From Bacillota bacterium (GTDB lineage Bacteria; Sysuimicrobiota; Sysuimicrobiia; Sysuimicrobiales; Segetimicrobiaceae): 55,370 nt of DNA. Positions within the stretch are counted from its first letter, which is position 1. Each line of letters starts with the position of its first letter. The notes below the pieces were generated by a model. It searched no databases. It was not told the origin of the DNA and was given only the letters and a program-made list of their open reading frames with translations. The stretch spans positions 1 to 55,370 of the forward strand of contig JAJPJL010000023.1 of assembly GCA_021324255.1 (NCBI GenBank). Reading direction: 5' to 3'. Positions 32,649-41,239 of the stretch are shown here, piece after piece. The translations under genes and the position numbers were made by a program.

Positions 32649-33212
32649 TCAGCGCGGGATCAGGCGAAGCTCGCGCAGGCGGACGCGCATCGCGGCGGGC
32701 GTGACGCCGAACTCCTGCGCCATGGTCCGCACGATATCGTCCGTGGACGCCTCGCCGGTGACCCCCGACCGGTTGCCGTCGGCCGTGAGCCAGTACCGCC
32801 GGGTTTCGGCGAGCGGCATCAGCAGTTCGGCCGCAAACGCGCGCGCCTCCCGCTCGTAGATCGCACGGCGATCCTCGAAGCTGCCGATCTCCGGGCCCCC
32901 CGGTTGCGTGCTCTCGACGAGCTCGTGTCCCAGCAGCACATGACCGAGCTCTTCCGCCAGCACCCATCGCCGCTCGTTCTCCGACGAAAACCGCCAGTCG
33001 CGGTTCAGGATGATGGCGCGCTGGCCGGCGACGTCGCCGATCGTGCCGCGCACCCCTTCGGGCAGCGCGTGCTCCACAATCGGAATGCCGGCCCGATCGA
33101 TCACGGCGCGGACGTTCACCGGCAGGCGCCGTTGCATGAACGCCAGCAAGACACGGGCGCGGTTGCGGGCGAGCGCATAGCGGGGCGCCTTGACGGCCTC
33201 CGAGGTCAGCAC
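32649..33212 (-). CDS. ImmA/IrrE-family protein with altered zinc motif
   Basis: 187 aa from GTG 33212 (GGGAGGA about 5 nt upstream). Matches the ImmA/IrrE (DUF955) metalloprotease fold: 'IPIVEHALPEGVRGTIGDVA', 'RWVLAEELGHVLLGHELVES', and 'YEREARAFAAELLMPLAETR' with the third-ligand Glu. The expected HExxH reads EELGH (87-91), so the first zinc His is Glu. The protein might be inactive, or bind metal differently. It has no HTH domain and no antitoxin or regulator next to it. The last residues (VTPAAMRVRLRELRLI) are typical of the family. Confidence 0.8.
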   Translation of the reverse strand: MLTSEAVKAPRYALARNRARVLLAFMQRRLPVNVRAVIDRAGIPIVEHALPEGVRGTIGDVAGQRAIILNRDWRFSSENERRWVLAEELGHVLLGHELVESTQPGGPEIGSFEDRRAIYEREARAFAAELLMPLAETRRYWLTADGNRSGVTGEASTDDIVRTMAQEFGVTPAAMRVRLRELRLIPR

Positions 33213-33646
33213 GCGGTCCTCCCGTCGCCACGACGCCGGCGGAGATGTGGGTGGTGTTAGATCAGCGACAGGAGGGGCACCGTCTCCCCCCGAGACGGAA
33301 TGTGCGGGATCGCGGGTGCGATGGAGGCGCGTGGTTGTCGTAGTGTAATGACTTCTGCGTCGGACAGTTCGGGGTCCCGTGACGCGTCCCTGCCGCGGTC
33401 GCGCACTTTGTCCGAACGATCCGATGACACCCGCGTGTCCCGATCCTCGCCGCAGGCCCCCGGTGACGCGCGACCGCGGCCGGCGCGGGTGCCTGCGCCG
33501 GAAGGCGCGGCCGGCATGCCGGTTCGAGCGCGTACGTCGCGCGGTCAGGCCGGCGCGTTCACAAGGAAGGGCACGGGGCCGCCGCAGAAGCCTCACGCCG
33601 GAGGAACATCGTTGCTCACCTCGTCCGCCGTGATCATGATCGCACG
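33213..33646 (+). other. 434-bp intergenic region: hairpin, promoter, no gene
   Basis: Between the divergent ImmA-like and epimerase genes. It contains a perfect 7-bp hairpin CCGTCTC-CCCCC-GAGACGG (33280-33298) of unknown role and a probable promoter for the epimerase at 33612-33640. Short open frames on both strands have biased, low-complexity composition and no ribosome sites, so I do not call them genes. Confidence 0.5.
33612..33640 (+). promoter_or_regulatory. Possible promoter of the epimerase gene; start would be leaderless
   Basis: TTGCTC (33612-33617), 17-base spacer, CATGAT (33635-33640), then six bases to the ATG at 33647. The hexamers are weak (3/6 and 4/6), but the spacing copies that of the stronger leaderless promoter at 27861-27890 and no ribosome site precedes the ATG. 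Confidence 0.35.
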
Positions 33647-34603
33647 ATGAAGACGCTCGTCACCGGGGGAGCGGGGTTCATCGGCTCGACCTTGGCGGAC
33701 CGCCTGCTGGCCCTCGGGCACGACGTGACGTGCCTCGATAATTTCGACGCGTACTACGAGCCCGCGGCGAAGCGGCACAACCTCGCGACCGCGTCACGGT
33801 CGCCGCGGTTCCGGCTGGTCGAGGGCGACATCGGCCAGGCGGCGCTGCTGGACCGCCTCCTCGCCAAGCGCCCGGAGGTGGTCGTGCACCTCGCCGCCCG
33901 CGCCGGCGTGCGCCCGTCGATCGCGGATCCGGCGCTCTACGAGCGCGTCAACGTGCAGGGGACGATCACCCTGCTCGAGGCGTGCCGCCGGCACGCGGTG
34001 CCGTACGTGGTGTTCGCCTCGTCGTCGTCGGTCTACGGCGTGTCACGCGACATTCCGTTCCGGGAGGATTCGAGCCGGCTCATGCCGGCCTCGCCCTACG
34101 GCGTCACGAAGCTCGCGGGCGAGTTCTTTTGCCGGGCCTATCACCACCTCTACGGGATCCCGATCACGTGCCTGCGGTTCTTTACCGTGTACGGGCCCCG
34201 GCAGCGTCCCGACATGGCGATTCACCGGTTCGTGCGGCTCATCGAGGACGGGCAGCCGGTGCCGGTCTACGGGGATGGGACTGCCCGGCGTGATTTCACG
34301 TACGTCGACGACGTCGTCGATGGCGTCGTGCGTGCGATCGAACGCCCCCGGGACTTTCAAATCTACAACCTCGGCACCCATGAGACCGTGGCGCTACAGG
34401 ACCTCGTCGCCGCGATCGAACGGGCCGTCGGCAAGCGCGCCGCCATCGCGCGGCAACCGGATCAGCCCGGTGATGTCCCGGTCACGTATGCGGACATCAC
34501 GCGGGCTGCGCGGGATTTGGGGTACGCGCCCTCGACGCGCCTCGGCGAGGGCATCGCGAACTTCGTGGACTGGTTCCGGAGGACGCGGCCGGCGCGGATC
34601 TAG
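33647..34603 (+). CDS. NAD-dependent nucleotide-sugar epimerase (UDP-glucuronate 4-epimerase-like)
   Basis: 318 aa, extended SDR fold. NAD loop [19 protein letters not shown] (4-22), then '[18 protein letters not shown]', typical of uronate 4-epimerases, Ser in '[18 protein letters not shown]', and catalytic YGVTK in '[18 protein letters not shown]'. The end motif '[17 protein letters not shown]' fits too. It would interconvert UDP-GlcA and UDP-GalA (or a related pair) for the surface polysaccharide. It ends 5 bases before the convergent DUF427 gene. A UDP-glucose/galactose epimerase role is possible. Confidence 0.88.
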   Translation: MKTLVTGGAGFIGSTLADRLLALGHDVTCLDNFDAYYEPAAKRHNLATASRSPRFRLVEGDIGQAALLDRLLAKRPEVVVHLAARAGVRPSIADPALYERVNVQGTITLLEACRRHAVPYVVFASSSSVYGVSRDIPFREDSSRLMPASPYGVTKLAGEFFCRAYHHLYGIPITCLRFFTVYGPRQRPDMAIHRFVRLIEDGQPVPVYGDGTARRDFTYVDDVVDGVVRAIERPRDFQIYNLGTHETVALQDLVAAIERAVGKRAAIARQPDQPGDVPVTYADITRAARDLGYAPSTRLGEGIANFVDWFRRTRPARI

Positions 34604-34608
34604 GGACC

Positions 34609-34890
34609 TTACCGCACCTCGACGTCCTCCCAGAAGCCGATCCAGTGATCGACCTGCTTCATGGACGCCTGCGGCGCCTCGTAGGACCACGCGGCGCGCG
34701 GGCTGCGCGCGGCGCCGTCGACGACGTCATAGAACTGGACGCCGTGCGGGCAGGCGAGATCGCTGTCCGTCTTGGGCGTCGGGCGCAGCATGTCCATGCG
34801 GACGGCATCCCGCGGGAAGTAGCGGTAGCCGCCGACTTCCACCGTGCGGTCGCTCGAGGCGATCTCATGTCCGCGCCATGTGGCCTTCAT
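34609..34890 (-). CDS. DUF427 domain protein
   Basis: 93 aa. It matches DUF427: MKATWRGHEIASSDRTVEVG, 'GYRYFPRDAVRMDMLRPTPK', 'TACPHGVQFYDVVDG'-like centre (here LACPHGVQFYDVVDG) and 'VDHWIGFWEDVEV' at the end. It is a small cytoplasmic beta-rich protein of unknown function. ATG 34890 has GGAGGGG about 7 nt upstream. The 218 bases between it and the aminotransferase gene contain no gene I can support. Confidence 0.88.
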   Translation of the reverse strand: MKATWRGHEIASSDRTVEVGGYRYFPRDAVRMDMLRPTPKTDSDLACPHGVQFYDVVDGAARSPRAAWSYEAPQASMKQVDHWIGFWEDVEVR

Positions 34891-35108
34891 GACCTGACCC
34901 CTCCGTGCCGGTTGTGAGGCTGTGTTTCCCTACGGTGTGGAGAACGCCGCGGAGGCACCCGGCGATTTCTACGCGGCGACGCCGCCGTCGAGGGCCACGG
35001 CCATGACCGGCGCCGCGCCCGGCCCGGTCGTCCGTGTTGCCGCCGGGGGCGCGATGATGCGTACGGGCCGGGCCCGGCGGCGCGGGACGGTTCGAGCACG
35101 ATCGTTGA

Positions 35109-36251
35109 TCAGGCGGTCCGGGCGAGACCGGCGAAACACTCCCCGGTCCGCTCCAGCCCGGCGGCGAAGACGGCGGGGTCCTGGCCGATCCCGATGCGCA
35201 GGCGATGCTCGTAGCCGAAGGCGGAGCCCGGGGCCAGCATGACGCTGTAGCGCTCGGCCAGCAGGTTCGCGAGGTCGAGCGACGGGAGCGGCACGTGGTA
35301 CCTGAGGAGGCCCACGAGCCCGCCGCGCGGCGGATGCCAGTCGGCCAGGCCCGCGCGCGCCGCAAACCACCGCCGGGCGGTCGCGAGGTTCGCCGCGATG
35401 ATCTGGCGGCTTCGCTCGACGATCCGCTCCCGGTGGCGCAGCGCGATCACGGCGAGCGCGTCGCTCAGCCGTCCGGGGCTGAGCGAGACGTAGTCCCTGA
35501 GCGCCCAGCAGCGCGCCCCGACGTCGCCGTGCGCGGCCAGCCATCCGATCCGCAGCCCCGGCAGGCCGAACGGCTTCGAGACCGTGCCCACGCTGATGCC
35601 CCGCGCCCCGAGATCGAACATCGGCGGCGCCGGCGGCTCCCCGCCCGGCACGTCAAGCCAGCGGTACGCCTCGTCCGAGAGCACCGTGGCGCCGGCCGCA
35701 TCCGCGAGCGCGTAGACCCGTCGCACATCGGCGTCCGAGAGCGCCGCGCCCGTGGGATTGTGCGGCGTGTTGAGGACGATCAGGCGCGTCTTGCGCGTGA
35801 CGAGCCGCGCCAGGTCGTCGACGTCGAACCGGAAGCCGTCCTCCTCGCGCGCCCGCCAGTAGGCGACCTCGCAGCCCAGGCCCCGCGGCACGCTGTAGAG
35901 CTGTTGATACGCGGGATAGCACGCCACGACGTGGTCGCCGGGCTCCAGCAGGAGTTGAAACAGCAAAAAGTTCGCCTCGATCGCGCCGGTGGTCACCAAA
36001 ATCTCGTCCGGCGCCGCGTCGCGGTACGTCGCCGCGAGCAGCCCGCGCAGCGCCTCGGTGCCGCGAGCCTCCGAGTAGCCGAGGCGAAGATCGAGGAGCG
36101 CGTGGAGCGCCGACGCGCGCTCGGCGTCCGGGAGCAGATCCAGCAGGTCGCGCGCGCGGAGCGGGTGGATGCCGCTCTCGGCAAGATCGTACTGCACCCG
36201 GGTCTCCCAGGTGGTCATCCAGCGCTCGAGCGCAAACGGCTCCATCTTCAT
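35109..36251 (-). CDS. PLP-dependent class I/II aminotransferase
   Basis: 380 aa. Fold-type I features: 'SEARGTEALRGLLAATYRD', 'ILVTTGAIEANFLLFQLLLE', 'VVACYPAYQQLYSVPRGL', 'VLNTPHNPTGAALSD' (Asn binding PLP), 'TVLSDEAYRWLDVPGG', Lys in SVGTVSKPFGLPGLRIGW. The amino-acid or keto-acid substrate is unknown. GGAGGA lies about 7 nt before ATG 36251, which overlaps the AsnB stop by 4 bases. Being last in the glycan operon it may supply an amino compound, but unlike DegT-type sugar aminotransferases it resembles amino-acid aminotransferases. Confidence 0.85.
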   Translation of the reverse strand: MKMEPFALERWMTTWETRVQYDLAESGIHPLRARDLLDLLPDAERASALHALLDLRLGYSEARGTEALRGLLAATYRDAAPDEILVTTGAIEANFLLFQLLLEPGDHVVACYPAYQQLYSVPRGLGCEVAYWRAREEDGFRFDVDDLARLVTRKTRLIVLNTPHNPTGAALSDADVRRVYALADAAGATVLSDEAYRWLDVPGGEPPAPPMFDLGARGISVGTVSKPFGLPGLRIGWLAAHGDVGARCWALRDYVSLSPGRLSDALAVIALRHRERIVERSRQIIAANLATARRWFAARAGLADWHPPRGGLVGLLRYHVPLPSLDLANLLAERYSVMLAPGSAFGYEHRLRIGIGQDPAVFAAGLERTGECFAGLARTA

Positions 36252-38224
36252 GACCCGTCCTCCAACCGGGGCGCCGCAGCGCCTCCCCGGGACGCGTCGC
36301 CCGCTACCATGGGTTGCCCGGTGTGCCCCGGCGGCGGCGCGTCTCCTTCCATGTACGTCCGGTGCCAGATCTGCAGCACGAAGAGGTTCCACAGCTTCTT
36401 CCGGTGGTCGTGCGTCCCGGCGAGGTGCTCGTCGAGCAGCCGCGCGACCGCCTGCGGGTTCAGGAGGCCCTGGCGGGCGAGGCGGTCACGGCTCAGCACG
36501 TCGCAGAACAGATCGCGCCAGGGGCCGCGGATCCACGCGCCGACGGGCACCCCAAAGCCCTTCTTGCGCCGGTGCAGGATGCGGTCCGGCAGGAGTCCCT
36601 TGAGCGCGCGCTTGAGCACAACCTTCGTGGTGAGCCCGCGGAGCTTCTCGTGGGCCGGCAGGCGGCTCGCGAACTCGACGACCGCGGTGTCCAGAAAGGG
36701 GCAGCGCACTTCGAGCGAGCAGGCCATGCTCGCGCGGTCGACTTTGACCAGCACGCCGTCCTGCAGGTAGAGCTTGGCGTCGAGATAGAGCAGCGTGCCG
36801 AGCCAGCCGCGGTCGCGCGCCGCGCGCAGGTGCCCGCGGACCTCGGCGAGCAGGTCGTCCGCCTCGACGGCGCGCCACACGTCCGGCGCGAGCACCTCGG
36901 AGAGCTCGTGCGGGCCGAACGTGCCGAGCCACAGCGTGTGCCGGAGGGCGAGCGGGTGGCCGAGGCCGGACAGAAACCGGCGGATCTTGAAGTCCAGGCT
37001 CAGGTCGGCGTAGGAGATCGGGAGGCGGCCGGCCAGCGCGCGGGCGCCGGCCAGGACCGGCCGCGGCGTCCAGGCGAGCCGCCGCGCCACCTGGTGCGCC
37101 TGGTACGTGGGATAGCCGGCGAACAGCTCGTCCCCGCCGTCGCCGGAGAGGGCCACGGTCACGTACCGCCGCGTGAACCGCGACAGCAGGTAGGTGGGCA
37201 GGATCGAGGCGTCCGCCAGCGGCTCGTCCAGGATCTCCCCGAGCCGTGACGCGAGCGCGGCCATGACGGCCGGCGCCATCACCTCCGCGTGGTGATCCGT
37301 GCCGAGGCACGCCGCCACCTCGCGGGCGTAGCGCGACTCGTCGAAGGACCGCTCCTCGAAGGCGATGCTGAAGGTCTTGACCCGGCTCGCGCTGTGCCGG
37401 GTCATGAGCGCCGCGACCGCGGACGAGTCGATCCCGCCGCTCAGGAACGCGCCGAGCGGGACGTCGCTCAGGAGCCGGCGCGCCGTCGCCGCCTCGAGGA
37501 GCTGCACGAGCCGCTCCGCGGCATCGGGGACGCCTGCGCCGTTGCCGTCCGGCGCCGGCAGATCCCAGTAGCGGGAGACGCGGGCGTCCCCGCCCTCGAA
37601 CACGAGCACGTGACCCGGCGGGAGCTTCGCCACCCCCTCGAAGATCGCGAGCGGCGCCGGCACGTAGTCGAACGCGAGGTAGCGCGCCAGCGCCGGCGCC
37701 GACAGCGCCGGTGCGACGGCCGGGTGCCGCAGCAGCGCCTTGAGCTCCGAGGCAAACACCAGGCCGCCCCGCGGCCGCGCGTAGTGCAGCGGCTTTTTGC
37801 CCATCCGGTCGCGCGCGAGCACGAGCCGCCGCCGCCGCGCGTCCCAGACCGCAAAGGCAAACATCCCCTCGAGCCGGTCGACGAGGTCCGGCCCGTGGTC
37901 TTCGTAGAGGTGCACGAGGACTTCCGTGTCCGACCGCGTGCGGAACCGGTGGCCGCGCCGCGCGGCCTCGGCGCGGATCTCCGGGAAGTTGTAGATCTCG
38001 CCGTTCTGGACGACCCAGACGGTGCCGTCCTCGTTGGGGATGGGCTGATGCCCGCCCGCGAGGTCGATGATGCTGAGCCGCCGGGCCCCCAGCACCGCGC
38101 CGTCCGCATAGTAGCCCTCGTCGTCGGGGCCCCGGTGGCGCAGCGCATCGCACATCGCTCGGATCACGGCGTCCGCCCGGTGCCCGATGAGCGTGTCGGC
38201 CGTAAACCCGGCGATGCCGCACAC
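36248..38224 (-). CDS. asnB: AsnB-type glutamine-dependent amidotransferase
   Basis: 658 aa. Class II glutaminase domain at the N-terminus with the nucleophile Cys2 (MCGIAGF), RHRGPDDEGY, and NGEIYNF. ATP-pyrophosphatase loop SGGIDSSAV starts at Ser262, and 'VALSGDGGDELFAGYPTYQ' follows. It either makes asparagine or, given the location among glycosyltransferases, amidates a uronic acid or other carboxyl group of the glycan, as exopolysaccharide-locus AsnB proteins do. It is longer than plain AsnB (about 550 aa) and closer in size to the exosortase-type amidotransferases. Start GTG 38224. Confidence 0.9.
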   Translation of the reverse strand: MCGIAGFTADTLIGHRADAVIRAMCDALRHRGPDDEGYYADGAVLGARRLSIIDLAGGHQPIPNEDGTVWVVQNGEIYNFPEIRAEAARRGHRFRTRSDTEVLVHLYEDHGPDLVDRLEGMFAFAVWDARRRRLVLARDRMGKKPLHYARPRGGLVFASELKALLRHPAVAPALSAPALARYLAFDYVPAPLAIFEGVAKLPPGHVLVFEGGDARVSRYWDLPAPDGNGAGVPDAAERLVQLLEAATARRLLSDVPLGAFLSGGIDSSAVAALMTRHSASRVKTFSIAFEERSFDESRYAREVAACLGTDHHAEVMAPAVMAALASRLGEILDEPLADASILPTYLLSRFTRRYVTVALSGDGGDELFAGYPTYQAHQVARRLAWTPRPVLAGARALAGRLPISYADLSLDFKIRRFLSGLGHPLALRHTLWLGTFGPHELSEVLAPDVWRAVEADDLLAEVRGHLRAARDRGWLGTLLYLDAKLYLQDGVLVKVDRASMACSLEVRCPFLDTAVVEFASRLPAHEKLRGLTTKVVLKRALKGLLPDRILHRRKKGFGVPVGAWIRGPWRDLFCDVLSRDRLARQGLLNPQAVARLLDEHLAGTHDHRKKLWNLFVLQIWHRTYMEGDAPPPGHTGQPMVAGDASRGGAAAPRLEDGS

Positions 38225-38231
38225 GGCGCCG

Positions 38232-39251
38232 CTACGGCCGCGTCGTCGTCAGCGACGGCGCCTGCGGTCCCACGCGGTCCGCGGCGACGCTGTGTCCGGC
38301 AACGCGCCGCACCACGTAGATCGGTTTCGCCTGCGACTCGTGGTAGGTCCGGACGATCAGCTCCGCCAGCAGGCCCATCAGGATCAGCTGCAGCGCGGAC
38401 ACGAAGCAAAAGCCGGCGATCCACGCGAGCGGATTCTGATGCACCCACACGCCGTACGCCAGCTTCTGGACGGCCACCACGACGGTGACGAGCAGGCCCG
38501 CCGCGGCCAGCGCAAACCCCGCGCCGCCGAAGACGTAGATCGGCTTGGTGAGGTAGCCGCTCAGGAAGCGCACCGTCAGGAGGTCGAGCAGCACCTTGAG
38601 CGTGCGCACGAGGCCGTACTTGGACCGGCCGAACCGGCGCGGGCGGTGGTGGATGGGCAGTTCGGTGATCCGGGCCCCGATCGACGCCGCGAAGCCCGGG
38701 ATCAACCGGTGCATCTCGCCGTAGAGGTGCACGTGGTCCAAAATCTCCCGCCGGTACGCCTTGAGCGTGCACCCGTAGTCGTGCAACCGCAAGCCGAGCA
38801 CGGCGGAGATCGTGCGGTTCGCGAGGATCGAGGGAACGCGGCGGGTGAGCAAGGGGTCCGCCCGGTCCTTGCGCCACCCGCTCACGACGTCGTACCCTTC
38901 ATCGAGCTTGTCCAGGAGCCGCGGGATGTCGGCGGGATCGTGCTGTAAGTCCGCGTCCAGCGGGACCACGATGCGGCCGCGCGCGTGATCGATGCCGGCG
39001 GCGATCGCCGCGGTCTGTCCGAAGTTCCGGCGGAACTGGATCGCCACGACCCGCGAGTCCGCCCGCGCCAGCTCCTCGAGGATCTGGAAGCTGTGGTCGG
39101 AGCTGCCGTCGTCGACGCAAATCAGCTCCCACGAGCGGCCGACGGGCGCCATGGCGGCGGCGATCTCGGCGTGCAGCGTGCGGAGGCTCTCGGCCTCGTT
39201 GTACACCGGCACCACGATGGACACGTCCACCGCGGCGTCACGGGATGCCAT
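38232..39251 (-). CDS. GT2 glycosyltransferase with C-terminal membrane helices (DPM1/ArnC-like)
   Basis: 339 aa. GT-A domain: 'VDVSIVVPVYNEAESLRTL', 'ICVDDGSSDHSFQIL', 'IVVPLDADLQHDPADIPRLL' (DxD), and 'VSGWRKDRADPLLTRRVPSI'. Two transmembrane helices follow at about 240-265 and 285-310. This architecture transfers a sugar to polyprenyl phosphate on the cytoplasmic face, supplying ArnT-like or GT39 enzymes, two of which are encoded at 12322 and 30289. ATG 39251 overlaps the end of the upstream GT2 gene by 14 bases. It starts before AsnB with a 7-base gap. Confidence 0.9.
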   Translation of the reverse strand: MASRDAAVDVSIVVPVYNEAESLRTLHAEIAAAMAPVGRSWELICVDDGSSDHSFQILEELARADSRVVAIQFRRNFGQTAAIAAGIDHARGRIVVPLDADLQHDPADIPRLLDKLDEGYDVVSGWRKDRADPLLTRRVPSILANRTISAVLGLRLHDYGCTLKAYRREILDHVHLYGEMHRLIPGFAASIGARITELPIHHRPRRFGRSKYGLVRTLKVLLDLLTVRFLSGYLTKPIYVFGGAGFALAAAGLLVTVVVAVQKLAYGVWVHQNPLAWIAGFCFVSALQLILMGLLAELIVRTYHESQAKPIYVVRRVAGHSVAADRVGPQAPSLTTTRP

Positions 39252-40212
39252 GATCGGCGCCTCCGGGCACAGGATGCGCGGCCCTGGGGGCCGCGCCGCC
39301 GGGCCGCCACGCGGCGAACACGCCGGCGTAGTACGCTTCTTGGAGCAGGTTCTTATAACATTCGTTGAGGAGGAGCAGCCACCCGCGCCGCTCGCCGACC
39401 GGGACCAGCCGCCGGAGGAGCGGCATCACGAGCGGCGTCCGGTACACGAGCCGCTTCAGGGGCAGCATCCACGGCTGGATCTCGAGGAACAGGCCGAGAC
39501 GCCGGGCCCGGCCGTGCTTTCGCCACACGTACACGGCGCACATCCCCGCCTCGTACATCTTGGCGAGGACGCCGTCGAGGGTTTCCACGTGATGGTGGTA
39601 CCCGCGCGCCGCGGGTTCGTACTCGAACACGACGCCCATCGCCTCCATCCGCAGCGCGAGGTCCAGGTCCTCGTAACCGTAGCCGGGAAACCCTTCGTCG
39701 AAGCCGCCCGCCGCCTTGAGATCGGCCCGCAGCATCGAGATGTTCCGCGAGACGACATGGTACGGCGACATGCGGCGCCGGCTGCGCACGGTGAGATCCG
39801 GGCTCACCTGTTTGACCCGCATGAACGGGGTGGCGAGGCTGTCGGGGTGGATCATCGTGGCGCCCTGCACCGCGATCCGCGACGCCCCCGGCGGGTAGTG
39901 CCGGTGGTGGGAGGCCAGCAGGCCGGGATCGGCCCAAAAGTCGGCGTCGATGAACAACACGACGCGGCCCCGCGACGCGCGCCAGCCGAGATTGCGCACG
40001 GCGGAGGCCCCGCGGTGCGGCTGGACCGCGTGGCGCAGCGGCACCGGACACGCCGCCGACCGCAGCACCGCGGCGGTCGCGTCGGTCGATCCGTCGTCCG
40101 CGACGACGATCTCGTACTGGCCGCGCGGAAAGGCTTGGCCCGCGAGGTGCTCCAGCGTGCGCGCGAGCACGTCGCACCGGTTGTAGGTGGCGACGACGAC
40201 GCTGAGCTCCAT
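39238..40212 (-). CDS. GT2 glycosyltransferase, tandem paralogue 1
   Basis: 324 aa. MELSVVVATYNRCDVLARTL, DDGSTDATAAVL, 'RVVLFIDADFWADPGLLA' (DxD) and the Glyco_transf_7C-type motif FPGYGYEDLDLALRMEAM. C-terminal helices 'MLPLKRLVYRTPLVMPLL' resemble those of the next gene, and the two are about 45% alike by eye. It likely adds one sugar of the glycan in the cytoplasm or at the membrane face; donor and acceptor unknown. Three bases separate it from the upstream gene. Confidence 0.88.
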   Translation of the reverse strand: MELSVVVATYNRCDVLARTLEHLAGQAFPRGQYEIVVADDGSTDATAAVLRSAACPVPLRHAVQPHRGASAVRNLGWRASRGRVVLFIDADFWADPGLLASHHRHYPPGASRIAVQGATMIHPDSLATPFMRVKQVSPDLTVRSRRRMSPYHVVSRNISMLRADLKAAGGFDEGFPGYGYEDLDLALRMEAMGVVFEYEPAARGYHHHVETLDGVLAKMYEAGMCAVYVWRKHGRARRLGLFLEIQPWMLPLKRLVYRTPLVMPLLRRLVPVGERRGWLLLLNECYKNLLQEAYYAGVFAAWRPGGAAPRAAHPVPGGADHGIP

Positions 40213-40215
40213 CGT

Positions 40216-41178
40216 CTAGGTGCGGCGGGCCTGCGCCGCGGGCTGGAGGGCGGACGCCCGTGTCCGCCTGAGCGCCGTAAAGACGCCGTCGTAGTACGCT
40301 TCCCAGATCAGCTCCGTGTAGCATTCATTCGCGAGCAGCAGCCACCCGCGCGCCTCGGCGTACGGGCGCAGCCGGCGAAACAGCGGCATGAAGAGCGGGG
40401 TGCGGAACACGAGCCACTTGAGCGGGAGCAGCGCGGGCAGGATCTCGAGAAACACGCCGAGGTGCGCCGAGCGGCCGTGCTTTTGCCAGAAGTACACGGC
40501 GCCCTCGCCCGCCTGCCGGAGCTTGCGGCAGGCCCCCTCGAACGTCTCGACGTGGTAATGGTACCCGAGGGCCGCGGGATCGTACTCGAAACGGACGCCC
40601 CGGGCCTGCATCCGCATCGCCAGCTCGATGTCCTCCCATCCGTAGCCGGTGAAGCCCTCGTCGAACCCGCCCGCCGCCTCGAACTCGCACCGCGGGATGG
40701 AGAAGTTCCGGGTGATGATGTGCACCGGCGCCAGGTTGCGGCGGCGGCGGACCGAGAGATCGGGCGTGAGCTCCCGGGCCCGCATGAACGCCGTGGTCCG
40801 CGCGTCCGGGTGCGTGAGCGTCCGGCCCTGCACGCCGAGCCTGGACGCCCCCGGCGGGTAGTGCGCGCGATGCGTCGCGAGCAGCGTCGGCGTCGCCCAG
40901 ATGTCCGCGTCGATGAACAGCAGCACGCGGCCCCGCGCCGCGCGCGCCCCGCGGTTGCGCGCCGCGGACCGCCCGCCGTGGGCCTGGACCACGTACTGAA
41001 TCGGGACCGCGCCGCGCTGGGCCTCGGCCACCATCGCGCGCGTGCCGTCCGTCGAGCCGTCGTCGGCGATCACGATCTCGTAGGCGCTGGGCGGGAGCGT
41101 CTGCCGCCCGAGCGCCTCGATGGTCCGGCGCAGGACGTCGCAGTTGTTGAACGTGGGGATGACGACGCTGATCTCCAC
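40216..41178 (-). CDS. GT2 glycosyltransferase, tandem paralogue 2
   Basis: 320 aa. MEISVVIPTFNNCDVLRRTI, DDGSTDGTRAMVAE, 'VLLFIDADIWATPTLLATH' (DxD), and 'GFTGYGWEDIELAMRMQAR'. It shares with its downstream neighbour the whole layout, including 'AGEGAVYFWQKHGRSAHLG' and the hydrophobic C-terminal segment. GTG 41178 has no ribosome site but lies 7 bases after TACAAT (41186-41191), so it is probably translated from a leaderless message. The sugar is unknown. Confidence 0.88.
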   Translation of the reverse strand: MEISVVIPTFNNCDVLRRTIEALGRQTLPPSAYEIVIADDGSTDGTRAMVAEAQRGAVPIQYVVQAHGGRSAARNRGARAARGRVLLFIDADIWATPTLLATHRAHYPPGASRLGVQGRTLTHPDARTTAFMRARELTPDLSVRRRRNLAPVHIITRNFSIPRCEFEAAGGFDEGFTGYGWEDIELAMRMQARGVRFEYDPAALGYHYHVETFEGACRKLRQAGEGAVYFWQKHGRSAHLGVFLEILPALLPLKWLVFRTPLFMPLFRRLRPYAEARGWLLLANECYTELIWEAYYDGVFTALRRTRASALQPAAQARRT

Positions 41179-41185
41179 CGGCGCT

Positions 41186-41191
41186 ATTGTA
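41186..41191 (-). promoter_or_regulatory. -10 box of an internal, leaderless promoter in the glycosyltransferase operon
   Basis: On the minus strand TACAAT (5 of 6 matches to TATAAT) ends 7 bases before GTG 41178. The 61-base gap (41179-41239) is the only sizeable gap in this operon. No good -35 is visible at the right distance, so this rests on the -10 and its position. Confidence 0.45.
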
Positions 41192-41239
41192 TCATCGCCC
41201 GCGCCGGCCGACCGGCGGGTCGCCCGCCGGGGCGCGGCG

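Noticed and set aside
33300-33650. Open frame beginning MCGIAGAMEARG, which looks like the start of an AsnB glutaminase
   Set aside because: The likeness stops after about six residues; the rest is Ser/Arg-rich with no glutaminase motifs (no RGPD, no NGEIYN). It could be a decayed asnB end, but chance is equally likely in this composition.
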